64,000 nucleotides of DNA, taken from positions 4,650,001-4,714,000 of the forward strand of contig NZ_CP109435.1 in the NCBI RefSeq assembly GCF_036227125.1, in the 5' to 3' direction. Of this stretch, positions 41,990-51,615 are shown piece after piece. The notes beneath the pieces are model-generated. The model saw nothing but the letters and a program-made list of their open reading frames with translations, searched no databases and was not told where the DNA came from. Position 1 is the first letter of the stretch. The number at the start of each line of letters is the position of its first letter. The position numbers and the translations under genes are program-made. The DNA is from Streptomyces sp. NBC_01485 (GTDB taxonomy: Bacteria; Actinomycetota; Actinomycetes; Streptomycetales; Streptomycetaceae).

Positions 41990-44137
41990 TTGACGCAGAC
42001 CATCGCCCCCCGCGTCCGAACGCTCGTGCTGCTGTTCCTGGCGGTCACCGGCGCGCTTCTCGCCGGCGCCGGACCCGCCTCCGCGCACGCCGCGCTGACC
42101 GGCAGCGACCCCACGCAGGGGGTGGTGGTCGACAAGGCACCCACCCAGGTGACGCTGACCTTCTCCGAGACCGTCTCGCTGAACGACGACTCGCTGCGCG
42201 TCCTCGACCCCAAGGGCACCCGCGTCGACAGCGGCAAGCCCGCGGGCACGAGCGGCACGTCGTACGCGGTGCAGTTGCATTCGGGGCTGCCCGACGGCAC
42301 GTACACGGTGACCTACCAGGTGGTGTCCGCCGACAGCCACCCCGTCGCCGGCGCCTACACCTTCTCCATCGGCTCCCCCTCCAAGACCAGCGTCTCGGTG
42401 TCCGACCAGGAGGCCGGCGGCGGAGTCGTCGGCTGGCTCTACGGCTTCGGGCGGTACGTGTCGTACGCCGGGTTCATGGTGATGGTCGGCGGGGCCGCCT
42501 TCGTACTGGCCTGCTGGCAGCGCGGCTCCGGGGTGCGGGCGGTACAGCGGCTCGTCGTCTCCGGCTGGCTCGCGATGACCGCGGCCACCCTGTTCCTGCT
42601 GCTCCTGCGCGGCTCCTACACCAGCTCGGGCAAGGTCGGCGACGTCTTCGACCTCGACCTCCTCGGGCAGGTCCTCCAGACCAAGACCGGCGCGGCCATG
42701 GTCTCCCGGCTGCTGCTGCTCGCCGCGGCCGCGCTGTTCATCGCCGTGCTCTTCGGCGCTTACGCCCGCCCGTCTCCCACCACCACCCTGAACGACGGCG
42801 CTACGCGCCGCCCCCTTGATTCAAGGGAAGCCGAGGAGAAGCGGGACCTGACCTTCGGGCTCGCCATCGGCGGCACCGTCGTCGCCGCCGGGCTCGCGGC
42901 GAGCTGGGCCATGGCCGAGCACGCCTCGACCGGCCTGCAGCCCGGCATCGCGATGCCCGTCGACGTACTGCACCTGCTGGCGGTCGCGACCTGGCTCGGC
43001 GGGCTCACCGCGCTCCTCGTCGCGCTGTACCGGGCGCCCGCCGACCGGGCCGTCGAGGGCTCGGCCGTCCGCCGCTTCTCCCAGGTCGCCTTCGGCAGCG
43101 TCCTCGCCGTGATCGCCACCGGGGTCTACCAGTCCTGGCGTCAGCTCGGCTCCTGGTCCGCCTTCACCGACACCCGCTACGGACAACTGCTGCTCATCAA
43201 GATCGGCCTCGTGGCGCTGCTCGTCGGCATCGCGTGGATCTCCCGACGCTGGACGGCCCAACTGGCGGATACGACCGCCAGGACGGCGGCGCTGACCTCC
43301 GCATCCGAGGGCCCCGCACCCGAGACAGTGTCTGGGAGCGCGTCCGAGACGGCGTCCGAGCCAGGGTCTGAGGCGGTGTCCGAGGCGGTGTCCGAGTCCG
43401 CGCCCGAGAAGGAGCGCGTCACGGCAGCGGCGGCGACCGGGACCGGCGACTCCGTCGCGGCAGCCTCCGGCGACACGCAGAGCGGCTCCAGCGCCGCCGA
43501 CTCCGGCTCCTCCGAGGGCATGAAGTCCGGCTCCGAGGGCACGAAGCGGGCCGCGCAGCTCGCCCGGCAGCAGGCCGCCGTCGACGCCACCCGGCAGAAG
43601 CGGCTGCGGGACTCCGACCCTGCCCGCTTCGGCCTGCGCCGCTCGGTGCTCGCCGAGGCAGGCGTCGCGGTCGTGCTGCTCGCCGTCACCACCGTCCTGA
43701 CGTCGACCGAACCCGGCCGTACGGAGCAGGACGCCGCCAAGGCCAACAAGTCCTCCGCGTCCTCTTCTTCGTCCTCCTCGGCGGACTCCACCTCGGGCGC
43801 CCTGACGCTGGACATGTCGTTCGACACCGGCGGCACCGACGGCAAGGGCGTGGTCAGCGTCGACCTCGACCCCGCGCGCGCCGGTGCCAACGAGATGCAC
43901 GTCTACGTGACCCGGCCCAACGGCCGCGCCTTCGACGTACCCGAGGTCAAGGTCGCCTTCACCCTCGAAGCCAAGGGCATCGGGCCGCTGCCCGTCAGCC
44001 CCGACCGCATCACCACCGGCCACTGGGCGGCGACCGGAGTGCAGATCCCCCTGGCCGGCGAATGGAAGATCGCCGTGACCGTGCGGACCTCCGACATCGA
44101 CCAGGTGACCGTCTCCAAGAACGCGCAGATCGGCTGA
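41990..44137 (+). CDS. CopC-CopD fusion copper transport protein with C-terminal FixH/YtkA-like domain
   Basis: 715 residues. Signal peptide, then a CopC domain beginning at the copper-ligand His (SAHAALTGSDP), DSHPVAGAYTF near its end. Eight or so CopD transmembrane helices follow (~145-430), interrupted after ~430 by a long low-complexity loop of ETVS/SEAVSE/EGxKSG repeats (~435-540), then another helix and a C-terminal beta domain (~600-715). Imports or handles copper at the membrane. TTG at 41990 with GGGAGGGA upstream, 13 bp after ecuC. Confidence 0.9.
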   Translation: MTQTIAPRVRTLVLLFLAVTGALLAGAGPASAHAALTGSDPTQGVVVDKAPTQVTLTFSETVSLNDDSLRVLDPKGTRVDSGKPAGTSGTSYAVQLHSGLPDGTYTVTYQVVSADSHPVAGAYTFSIGSPSKTSVSVSDQEAGGGVVGWLYGFGRYVSYAGFMVMVGGAAFVLACWQRGSGVRAVQRLVVSGWLAMTAATLFLLLLRGSYTSSGKVGDVFDLDLLGQVLQTKTGAAMVSRLLLLAAAALFIAVLFGAYARPSPTTTLNDGATRRPLDSREAEEKRDLTFGLAIGGTVVAAGLAASWAMAEHASTGLQPGIAMPVDVLHLLAVATWLGGLTALLVALYRAPADRAVEGSAVRRFSQVAFGSVLAVIATGVYQSWRQLGSWSAFTDTRYGQLLLIKIGLVALLVGIAWISRRWTAQLADTTARTAALTSASEGPAPETVSGSASETASEPGSEAVSEAVSESAPEKERVTAAAATGTGDSVAAASGDTQSGSSAADSGSSEGMKSGSEGTKRAAQLARQQAAVDATRQKRLRDSDPARFGLRRSVLAEAGVAVVLLAVTTVLTSTEPGRTEQDAAKANKSSASSSSSSSADSTSGALTLDMSFDTGGTDGKGVVSVDLDPARAGANEMHVYVTRPNGRAFDVPEVKVAFTLEAKGIGPLPVSPDRITTGHWAATGVQIPLAGEWKIAVTVRTSDIDQVTVSKNAQIG

Positions 44138-44145
44138 ACCGCACC

Positions 44146-45450
44146 ATGCCCGACCAGTCCATTCCGCAGACCCGCACCCCCGTGGACGACGAGGGCGCCC
44201 CCTCGGGAACCTCCTCGGAGACCCCCTCCCCCAAGGGCCTGACGCGGCGCCGGCTGCTCGGCACCGCCGGCACCACCGGGCTCGTGCTCGGCGCGGCCGG
44301 CGGCGCCGTGGGCTATGCGGCCGCACCCTCGCAGGCGACGCCACTGTCCTCGATCGGGGCCGAGGAGGTGATGTTTCACGTGAAACACCAGCCCGGCATC
44401 ACCCAGGGCCTCCAGGCGCGCGGTCACCTGATCGCCTTCGACCTCGCGGCCGGCGCGGGCCGCAAGGAGGCCGCCGCGCTGCTGCGCCGCTGGTCGGAGA
44501 CGGCCCGGCGGCTGATGGCGGGCGAGGCCGCGAAGGACGGCGACACAGACGTGGCGCGGGACGCCGGCCCCTCCTCGCTGACGGTCACCTTCGGCTTCGG
44601 CAACAGCTTCTTCGCCCGCACCGGTCTGGAGAAGCAGCTCCCGGTCGCGCTGGACCCGCTCCCCGACTTCTCCTCCGACCACCTCGACAAGGCCCGCAGC
44701 AACGGCGACCTGTGGGTGCAGATCGGCGCGAACGACGCTCTGGTGGCCTTCCACGCCCTGCGCGCGATCCAGAAGGACGCGGGCAGCGCGGCGAAGGTCC
44801 GCTGGCAGATGAACGGCTTCAACCGGACGCCGGGCGCGACCGCCCACCCCATGACGGCCCGCAACCTGATGGGCCAGTTGGACGGCACCCGCAATCCCAA
44901 GCCGGCCGAGTCCGACTTCGACGAACGCCTCTTCGTCCCGGCGGCCGGCACCAAGGACCCGGCGTGGATGGCGAACGGCTCCTACGCCGTCGTACGCCGT
45001 ATCCGCATGCTCCTCGACGACTGGGAGAAGCTGTCGCTCACGGCGCAGGAGCAGGTCATCGGGCGTAAGAAGTCCGACGGGGCGCCGCTGTCGGGCGGCG
45101 GCGAGACGACTGCGATGGACCTGGAGAAGACCGACGCGAACGGCGATCTGGTCGTCCCGATCAACGCGCACGCCCGCATCACCCGCCCCGACGAGAACGG
45201 CGGCGCGGCCATGCTGCGGCGGCCCTTCTCCTACCACGACGGCATCGACGCGGACGGCACGCCGGACGCGGGCCTGCTCTTCGTCTGCTGGCAGGCGGAC
45301 CCGCTGCGCGGCTTCGTCACCGTGCAGCGAAAGCTGGACCGCGGCGACGCCCTGTCGAAGTACATCCGCCACGAGTCGAGCGGCCTGTTCGCGGTGCCGG
45401 GCGGCGCGGCCGAGGGGGAGTACGTGGGCCAGCGACTGCTGGAAGCGTGA
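44146..45450 (+). CDS. dtpA: Tat-exported DyP-type heme peroxidase (DtpA)
   Basis: 434 residues. Twin-arginine signal LTRRRLLGTAGTTG (~residues 26-39), DyP catalytic Asp motif GQLDGTRNP (~244-252), proximal heme His in FSYHDGIDADG and a distal Arg in FVTVQRKL. In S. lividans DtpA is a Tat substrate of the sco/ecuC locus required for GlxA maturation and development. A perfect parS site lies in the coding sequence (MFHVKH, near residue 76). Confidence 0.93.
   Translation: MPDQSIPQTRTPVDDEGAPSGTSSETPSPKGLTRRRLLGTAGTTGLVLGAAGGAVGYAAAPSQATPLSSIGAEEVMFHVKHQPGITQGLQARGHLIAFDLAAGAGRKEAAALLRRWSETARRLMAGEAAKDGDTDVARDAGPSSLTVTFGFGNSFFARTGLEKQLPVALDPLPDFSSDHLDKARSNGDLWVQIGANDALVAFHALRAIQKDAGSAAKVRWQMNGFNRTPGATAHPMTARNLMGQLDGTRNPKPAESDFDERLFVPAAGTKDPAWMANGSYAVVRRIRMLLDDWEKLSLTAQEQVIGRKKSDGAPLSGGGETTAMDLEKTDANGDLVVPINAHARITRPDENGGAAMLRRPFSYHDGIDADGTPDAGLLFVCWQADPLRGFVTVQRKLDRGDALSKYIRHESSGLFAVPGGAAEGEYVGQRLLEA
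44372..44387. promoter_or_regulatory. parS: parS (ParB-binding) site inside dtpA
   Basis: TGTTTCACGTGAAACA, a perfect 16-bp palindrome identical to the Streptomyces parS core GTTTCACGTGAAAC. Confidence 0.92.
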
Positions 45451-45596
45451 GATGACGGCTGGGGTGACGGGTGGAGGGTGAAGTGACGGGTGAGGTGAAG
45501 CGCGAGGTTACGCCCCGTCGCGCGGATTCATTCCTGCGAGGGGCTGTCATACAGATACGTCGGCCCCGGCTCGGCAAGGGCCATTAGGGTGAGGTC

Positions 45597-46529
45597 ATGC
45601 CAGCCAGCTATGCCTATCTCGGCCCCGAGGGCACCTTCACGGAGGTCGCCCTGCGCACGCTTCCGGAGGCGGCCACCCGGCAGCTGATCCCGTACGTGTC
45701 GGTGCAGTCCGCGCTCGACGCGGTGCGCACCGGCGAGGCCGAGGCCGCGTTCGTGCCCATCGAGAACTCCGTCGAGGGCGGGATCACCACGACCCTGGAC
45801 GAGCTGGTCGCGGGCGCGCCGCTGACGATCTACCGCGAGGTGCTGCTGTCGATCACCTTCGCGCTGCTGGTCCGGCCCGGCACGAAGATGACGGACATCA
45901 AGACGGTGTCCGCGCATCCGGCCGCGCAGCCGCAGGTGCGCAACTGGCTGAAGGCGAACCTCCCGGACGCCCTCTGGGAGTCGGCCGCCTCGAACGCGGA
46001 CGCCGCCCGCCTGGTCCAGGAAGGCCGTTACGACGCCGCGTTCGCTGGCGAGTTCGCGGCCGCCCGCTATGGCCTCACGGCCCTGGAGACCGGGATCCAC
46101 GACGCCGAGAACGCGCAGACCCGGTTCGTGCTGGTGGGCCGGCCCGCCCGGCCCGCGGCGCCGACCGGCGCGGACAAGACATCCGTCGTGCTGTGGCCGC
46201 GCGACGACCATCCCGGCGGCCTGCGCGACCTGCTGGGCGAGTTCGCCACCCGGGGCGTCAACCTGATGCTGCTGCAGTCCCGGCCGACGGGCGCCGGCAT
46301 CGGCAACTACTGCTTCTGCGTCGACGCCGAGGGGCATATCTCGGACCGCCGGATGGCCGAGGCGCTCATGGGGCTGAAGCGGATCTGCAGCGAGGTGCGC
46401 TTCCTGGGCTCGTATCCGCGTGCGGAGGTGAGCCCGGCGGACCTGCCGGCTCCGCTGCCCGGGACCTCGGACGGGGAGTTCATGGCGGCGTCGGACTGGG
46501 TGGCGCGCTGCCAGGACGGCCGCTTCTAG
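45597..46529 (+). CDS. pheA: Prephenate dehydratase
   Basis: 310 residues. Catalytic PDT domain (YAYLGPEGTFTEVAL at 5-19; VPIENSVEGGITTTLDEL; TRF motif in NAQTRFVLVG) and C-terminal ACT domain for Phe feedback (DDHPGGLRDLLGEFATRGVNL; ESRP replaced by QSRPTGAGIGNYCF). Converts prephenate to phenylpyruvate. No fused chorismate mutase. GTGAGG upstream of the ATG. Confidence 0.96.
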   Translation: MPASYAYLGPEGTFTEVALRTLPEAATRQLIPYVSVQSALDAVRTGEAEAAFVPIENSVEGGITTTLDELVAGAPLTIYREVLLSITFALLVRPGTKMTDIKTVSAHPAAQPQVRNWLKANLPDALWESAASNADAARLVQEGRYDAAFAGEFAAARYGLTALETGIHDAENAQTRFVLVGRPARPAAPTGADKTSVVLWPRDDHPGGLRDLLGEFATRGVNLMLLQSRPTGAGIGNYCFCVDAEGHISDRRMAEALMGLKRICSEVRFLGSYPRAEVSPADLPAPLPGTSDGEFMAASDWVARCQDGRF

Positions 46530-47080
46530 CCGGTCCTACCTGCATATCTTCGTTATCCACAGAAGTTATCCACAGGGCGGCTTCTCGACCTGGGGACAAG
46601 TCGACAACAAAGCACCGTTCGGTCGACAAATCGGCCTGGACCCTCTCGGGGCGACTCGCAACCCGCGCGTCACCCTTCGTCCACCTGTTTCCTTCGATCA
46701 ATCCCTTAGGGCGACCTATTTCCACCCGAAAGTGGTCGCGGGCCGGGTTCGGGCAAGGAATTCATGGCAGGCAATCGAGCCTCCGAATGATCAATTCCCG
46801 TGTCCACAGATCTTTCGCACACCCTGTGGATAACTATTCCGAGCGCGTGGACGCCTGTGGACAACGCCACCTTCAAGTCCCCTCCCGCACAAGGAAATCG
46901 AGTCAACGAGACGCCCGCCACATGCCCCGTCCCAGGGAGTGAGACGCTTTTCATTGACACGCACGGCAATTACCCCATAGCGGAACGTAAGCCATGAATC
47001 GGAACCCCGGCCCGCCATTCGGAATGGCGATCGGAATGGTGAGTCGTGAGCCGCAACCCCGCACGGGTAGCCTTGGCCGC
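46530..47080. other. pheA-serS intergenic region (551 bp) with DnaA-box group
   Basis: No supported gene. DnaA boxes TTATCCACA at 46553-46561 and 46566-46574 (+), reverse TGTGGATAA at 46825-46833 and TGTGGACAA at 46856-46864, plus a one-mismatch box at 46800-46808. The base composition is lower in G+C than in the flanking genes. Confidence 0.8.
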
Positions 47081-48358
47081 GTGATTGACCTTCGCCTGCT
47101 CCGTGAGGACCCCGACCGTGTGCGCGCGTCCCAGCGCGCCCGTGGAGAGGACGTCGCGCTCGTCGACGCTCTCCTGTCCGCCGACGAGCGGCGCAGGTCG
47201 TCCGGCGTCCGCTTCGACGAGCTGCGCGCCGAGCAGAAGTCGCTCGGCAAGCTCATCCCCAAGGCCTCCGCGGACGAGAAGGCCGAGCTGCTGAAGCAGG
47301 CGAGCCAGCTCGCCGCCGACGTCAAGGTGGCCGACGCCGAGCGCGACGCCGCCGACACCGAGACCCAGGAACTCCTGCAGAAGCTCGGCAACCTCGTGCA
47401 CCCCGACGTGCCCGTGGGCGGCGAGGAGGACTTCGTCACCCTCGAGACGCACGGCGAGATCCGCGACTTCGGCGCCGAGGGCTTCGAGCCCAAGGACCAC
47501 CTGGAGCTCGGCCAGATCCTCGGCGCGATCGACGTCGAGCGCGGCGCGAAGGTCTCCGGCTCCCGCTTCTACTTCCTCACCGGCGTCGGCGCCCTGCTGG
47601 AGCTGGCCCTCGTCAACGCGGCGATCGCGCAGGCCACGGCCGCCGGCTTCACGCCGATGCTCACCCCGGCCCTGGTCCGCCCGCAGTCCATGGCGGGCAC
47701 CGGCTTCCTCGGCCAGGCCGCCCAGGACGTCTACCACCTCGACAAGGACGACCTCTACCTCGTCGGCACCTCCGAGGTCCCCCTCGCCGCGTACCACATG
47801 GACGAGATCATCGACGCGGACAAGCTCCCGCTGCGCTACGCGGGCTTCTCGCCCTGCTTCCGCCGCGAGGCCGGCTCGCACGGCAAGGACACCAAGGGCA
47901 TCTTCCGCGTCCACCAGTTCGACAAGGTCGAGATGTTCTCGTACGTCACGCCCGAGGACTCCCAGGCCGAGCACCAGCGCCTGCTGGCGTGGGAGAAGCA
48001 GTGGCTGACCTCCCTGGAGCTGCCGTTCCGCGTGATCGACGTCGCCTCCGGTGACCTCGGCTCCTCGGCCGCCCGCAAGTACGACTGCGAGGCGTGGATC
48101 CCCACCCAGGGCAAGTACCGCGAGCTGACCTCGACCTCGGACTGCACCGAGTACCAGTCCCGCCGCCTGTCGATCCGCGTCCGCGAGGGCAAGCAGGTCC
48201 GCCCGCTGGCCACGCTGAACGGCACGCTGTGCGCCGTCCCGCGCACGATCGTCGCCATCCTGGAGAACCACCAGCAGGCCGACGGTTCCGTGTACGTGCC
48301 CGAGGTGCTGCGCCCGTACCTCGGCGGCCGGGAGGTCCTGGAGCCGGTGGCCAGGTGA
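47081..48358 (+). CDS. serS: Seryl-tRNA synthetase
   Basis: 425 residues, class II synthetase. N-terminal coiled-coil arm (~25-100), motif 2 [18 protein letters not shown] (~263-280) and motif 3 [18 protein letters not shown] (~378-395). Charges tRNA-Ser and tRNA-Sec types. GTG at 47081 starts [10 protein letters not shown] as in all SerRS. GTGA overlap with the next gene. Confidence 0.97.
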   Translation: MIDLRLLREDPDRVRASQRARGEDVALVDALLSADERRRSSGVRFDELRAEQKSLGKLIPKASADEKAELLKQASQLAADVKVADAERDAADTETQELLQKLGNLVHPDVPVGGEEDFVTLETHGEIRDFGAEGFEPKDHLELGQILGAIDVERGAKVSGSRFYFLTGVGALLELALVNAAIAQATAAGFTPMLTPALVRPQSMAGTGFLGQAAQDVYHLDKDDLYLVGTSEVPLAAYHMDEIIDADKLPLRYAGFSPCFRREAGSHGKDTKGIFRVHQFDKVEMFSYVTPEDSQAEHQRLLAWEKQWLTSLELPFRVIDVASGDLGSSAARKYDCEAWIPTQGKYRELTSTSDCTEYQSRRLSIRVREGKQVRPLATLNGTLCAVPRTIVAILENHQQADGSVYVPEVLRPYLGGREVLEPVAR

Positions 48359-49158
48359 CCGCCGGCTTCCCCTACCGCCTGATCGCGACCGACCTCGACG
48401 GGACGCTGCTGCGCTCCGACGGGTCGGTCTCGCGGCGCACCCGTGACGCCCTCGCCGCGGCCACCGCGGCGGGCGCCGCGCACATCGTGGTCACGGGTCG
48501 CTCGGTCCCCTGGACCAAGTACATCCTCGAGGACCTCGGCTACCGGGGCCTCGCGGTCTGCGGCCAGGGCGCCCAGGTCTACGACGCCGGCGAGCACCGC
48601 CTGCTGACGTCGGTGACCCTGGACCGGCAACTGGCCGGCCTGGCGCTGGCCAAGATCGAGGCGGAGGTCGGCCCGCTGTACCTGGCGGCGAGCCGTGACG
48701 GCCTGGACGGAGACGTGCTGGTCGGCCCCGGTTACGCGGTCACCGGCACCCTTCCGGCGACACCGTTCACGGACGCGTCCGACCTCTGGTCCGCCCCGCT
48801 GAACAAGATCTACATACAGCATCCGACGCTGTCGGACGACGCGCTGGCCGAGGCGGCCCAGGAGGCCGCGGGCGGCTTCGTCGGTGTCGCGATGGCCGGC
48901 GAGGGCATCGTGGAGCTACTCCCCCTCGGCCTCTCCAAGGCCACGGGCCTCTCCCTGGCCGCCCGCCGCCTGGGCCTGAAGCCCGCCGACACGATCGCCT
49001 TCGGCGACATGCCCAACGACATCCCCATGTTCGCCTGGTCCGCCCACAGCGTAGCCATGGCCAACGCCCACCCCCAACTGAAGGCCGTAGCAAACGAACT
49101 GACGTCCTCGAACGAGGCCGACGGCGTCGCGGTGACAGTAGAACGGCTTCTGAGCTAG
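48355..49158 (+). CDS. HAD-superfamily (Cof-type) phosphatase
   Basis: 267 residues with HAD motifs I (ATDLDGTLL, ~11-19), II (VVTGRS), III (Lys in GLSKATGL) and IV ([11 protein letters not shown]). C2B cap as in Cof/YidA sugar-phosphate phosphatases. Translationally coupled to serS. A paralogue lies at 62644-63513. Substrate unknown. Confidence 0.92.
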   Translation: MTAGFPYRLIATDLDGTLLRSDGSVSRRTRDALAAATAAGAAHIVVTGRSVPWTKYILEDLGYRGLAVCGQGAQVYDAGEHRLLTSVTLDRQLAGLALAKIEAEVGPLYLAASRDGLDGDVLVGPGYAVTGTLPATPFTDASDLWSAPLNKIYIQHPTLSDDALAEAAQEAAGGFVGVAMAGEGIVELLPLGLSKATGLSLAARRLGLKPADTIAFGDMPNDIPMFAWSAHSVAMANAHPQLKAVANELTSSNEADGVAVTVERLLS

Positions 49159-49624
49159 CGCCTGCTGGGACGGGCGCATGCTGGGGGGCGGGTGCCGGCT
49201 GGGGCGGGTGCCGACGGTCCCCGATCGCCGGAGGCGATCAGGGGCGCGGGGAACTGCGCGACCAGCCACGATGCACCCGCACCCACCCACACACCTACCC
49301 GGCCCAGTCCCATCGGCCCGGCCAATCCTCCGGGTGGGCGGCCCACGCGAGAGCGACTTCGCGTGCTCGAAGCGGCCGCCCCGGGCAGCTCCCCTGTGTG
49401 GGGCGGGTCGACGGAGGAGTAACTACTCCGGAGCCCGCCCCCGGCTGCCCTGAAGGGAGCTGGACGTACTGCCCGTGCATGGGCATCGTCCCGCTCCTCT
49501 CCCGGTCGGTGGCGCCGGATTTCTTCCGGCGCTGGGGGTACAACCACTGTGCCCGGCAGGCGAGTTGGACGCCAACGAATAAACCGGCCGTACGAGCCGT
49601 ACGACGAGCGGGCCCGAGCGGTGA
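49159..49624. other. Intergenic region (466 bp) with dispersed-repeat-like sequence
   Basis: It contains hairpin GATCGCC-gga-GGCGATC (49223-49239, likely terminator of the serS operon), followed by GGGGCGCGGGGAACTGCGCG-ACCAGCC (49241-49267), a word I recognise as recurring between Streptomyces genes, and hairpin GCGCCGGA/TCCGGCGC near 49511-49531. No gene supported. Confidence 0.5.
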
Positions 49625-49867
49625 CTACCGGCGGCGCCACCAGCGTCGACGCGCCTTGCTGAAGAACCAGCCCGCGGGCGGATCGTCGGAACGCCACGGC
49701 TGCGGCTCGGGCTTCTCCGCGCGCCAGCGCGCTGCCAGCATCCGGGCCCGGGCGGACGGCTCGGACGTCTCGGCGGCCCGTATGAAGTCCTCGTCCAGGA
49801 CGAGGTCGTCCCAGACCTCGCTCTCGGACCGCCCGCGACCGCCGCTCACCGGATTGTCGTCCGCCAT
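49625..49867 (-). CDS. Small conserved hypothetical protein
   Basis: 80 residues; acidic N-terminal part (SESEVWDDLVLDEDFIRAAE), then basic and Trp-rich C-terminus (PPAGWFFSKARRRWWRRR). Soluble, no known domain. ATG with AGGAGG upstream. The RRRWWRRR tail could bind membrane or nucleic acid (inference). Confidence 0.7.
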   Translation of the reverse strand: MADDNPVSGGRGRSESEVWDDLVLDEDFIRAAETSEPSARARMLAARWRAEKPEPQPWRSDDPPAGWFFSKARRRWWRRR

Positions 49868-49973
49868 CCCCGTCCTCCTGGCCGTATCCGCTCCGCATCA
49901 GTGTGCCGGGACCGGGTGAAGCCGCCGTCAAGACCGAACGCCCCACCCGGCAGGACCCGTCACTCCTGGCTCG

Positions 49974-50693
49974 TCACTCCTCGCCCGCCAGCTTCAGCGT
50001 CCGCAGCTTCTGTCCCGCGTACCAGGTGGCCAGCACGGTCACCACGACCAGCAGCACCGTCGCCGTCGTCAGTCCGACGTCCGAGGTGACGAGGTCCCCG
50101 CCGGCCACCTTGTGGGCGACGGCCAGCGACCACTGCTGGACGCTGAGCGTGCGCGCACCCGGCACCAGGGACCCGAACAGGGCCTCCCAGACGAGGGCGT
50201 AGACGAGGCCGAAGACCACCGCGTGCCGCGACACCGTGCCCAGCAGCAGGAAGACGGCCGCGTAGGCGATGGAGGAGACCAGCGCGGCCACCGTGTAGGC
50301 GACGGCGATCTGCTGGCCGTTGCCGTTGAGGATGAATCCGGCGATGAGCGTGGGCAGCGCCGAGAACACCATCGTCACCGCGATCGCCACGATGAGCTTG
50401 GTGAAGATGATCGTCGGCCGCTTCAGCGGCTTGGACAGCAGGTACACCACGGAGCCGTCGTCGATCTCCGGGCCGATCGCGCCCGTGCCGGCGATGACGC
50501 CGATGATCGGCACCATCGTGGCCAGCGCGAGCCCGCCGAGCAGGTCGGACGCGGTCTGGTCGTCGGCTCCGGCGAGGCCGCGCACGACCACGGAGATCGC
50601 GATCAGCAGCAGGGGCAGAGCGCTGAGGATGAGGGCCCGGCGACGGCCGAGCAGGGCCCGGTAGGTGAGCCGGGCGACTGTGGGGTCGTACAT
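49974..50693 (-). CDS. ABC-2 type transporter permease
   Basis: 239 residues with six predicted helices (e.g. ALILSALPLLLIAISVVV, LALATMVPIIGVIAGTGAIG, FVLVYALVWEALF region) and the EIDDGSVVYLLSKPLKRP loop typical of ABC-2 exporters. Last gene of a four-gene operon of two ATPases and two permeases. ATG start, 10 bp after the preceding ATPase stop. Confidence 0.88.
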   Translation of the reverse strand: MYDPTVARLTYRALLGRRRALILSALPLLLIAISVVVRGLAGADDQTASDLLGGLALATMVPIIGVIAGTGAIGPEIDDGSVVYLLSKPLKRPTIIFTKLIVAIAVTMVFSALPTLIAGFILNGNGQQIAVAYTVAALVSSIAYAAVFLLLGTVSRHAVVFGLVYALVWEALFGSLVPGARTLSVQQWSLAVAHKVAGGDLVTSDVGLTTATVLLVVVTVLATWYAGQKLRTLKLAGEE

Positions 50694-50703
50694 CTTGGGC
50701 CTC

Positions 50704-51615
50704 CTACGCCGCGACGAGATACGAGAAGACGGACTCGAGGGACTCGTCGGACGGCGAGACCGTGAGCAGCCGGATGCCGTGGTCGCGGGCGACCCTCGGC
50801 AGCAGGGCCGTGAAGCGGCCGAAGTCGACGGCCTGGACGCGCAACGCGCCCTCGGCGACGTCGACTTCGATGCCGGCCGTCGACGGGTCGGCGATCAGCG
50901 CGGCCGCGAGTGCCCGGTCGTCGCTGGAACGCACCAGGTAGCGGTGCGGGCGGTCGGTCATCAGACGGCGGATCTTGCGGAAGTCGCCGCTCGCCGCGTG
51001 CCGGCCCGCGACGACGACCTCGATGTGCCGGGCGAGCTGCTCGACCTCTTCGAGGATGTGCGACGAGAACAGCACCGTGCGGCCCTCGTCGCCCATGCGT
51101 CGCAGCAGGTCCATGAGCTGCATGCGCTGGCGCGGGTCCATGCCGTTGAAGGGCTCGTCGAGCAGGAGCAGCGAGGGCTCGTGGACCAGCGCCGAAGCCA
51201 TCTTCACGCGCTGGCGCATGCCCTTGGAGTACGTGGAGATCTTGCGGTCCTGCGCGTACTCCATCTCGACCGTGGCCAGCGCCTTCTGGGCGGCCTTCGT
51301 GCCGAGTCCGTGCAACTCGGCGTTGGCGACGACGAATTCGCGGCCGGTGAGGAAGTCGTACATCGCCTCGCGCTCGGGGACGATGCCGATGTGCCGGTAG
51401 ATCTCCTCGTTGCGCCAGACCGGCTGCCCGTCGAGGGTGACCGTGCCGGTGGAAGGGGCCAGGAAGCCGCCCATCATGTTGATGAGGGTGGACTTTCCGG
51501 CGCCGTTGGGGCCGAGCAGGCCGGTGACGCCGGGGCCGACGGTCATGGTGATGTCGTTGACGGCGACCACGTTGCCGAACCAGCGGGAGACGTGGTCGAT
51601 GCTGAGCGTGGTCAC
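50704..51615 (-). CDS. ABC transporter ATP-binding protein
   Basis: 303 residues: Walker A GPNGAGKST (~38-46), signature YSKGMRQRVK (~133-142), Walker B LLLLDEP (~153-159), H-loop SSHILEEVE. The C-terminal ~80 residues are a regulatory extension common in drug/lipid exporters. GTG start overlaps the upstream permease stop (GTGA). Confidence 0.93.
   Translation of the reverse strand: MTTLSIDHVSRWFGNVVAVNDITMTVGPGVTGLLGPNGAGKSTLINMMGGFLAPSTGTVTLDGQPVWRNEEIYRHIGIVPEREAMYDFLTGREFVVANAELHGLGTKAAQKALATVEMEYAQDRKISTYSKGMRQRVKMASALVHEPSLLLLDEPFNGMDPRQRMQLMDLLRRMGDEGRTVLFSSHILEEVEQLARHIEVVVAGRHAASGDFRKIRRLMTDRPHRYLVRSSDDRALAAALIADPSTAGIEVDVAEGALRVQAVDFGRFTALLPRVARDHGIRLLTVSPSDESLESVFSYLVAA

Noticed and set aside
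46530-47080. T-box or other riboswitch in front of serS
   Set aside because: No specifier/antiterminator pattern was seen; the notable elements are DnaA boxes on both strands.
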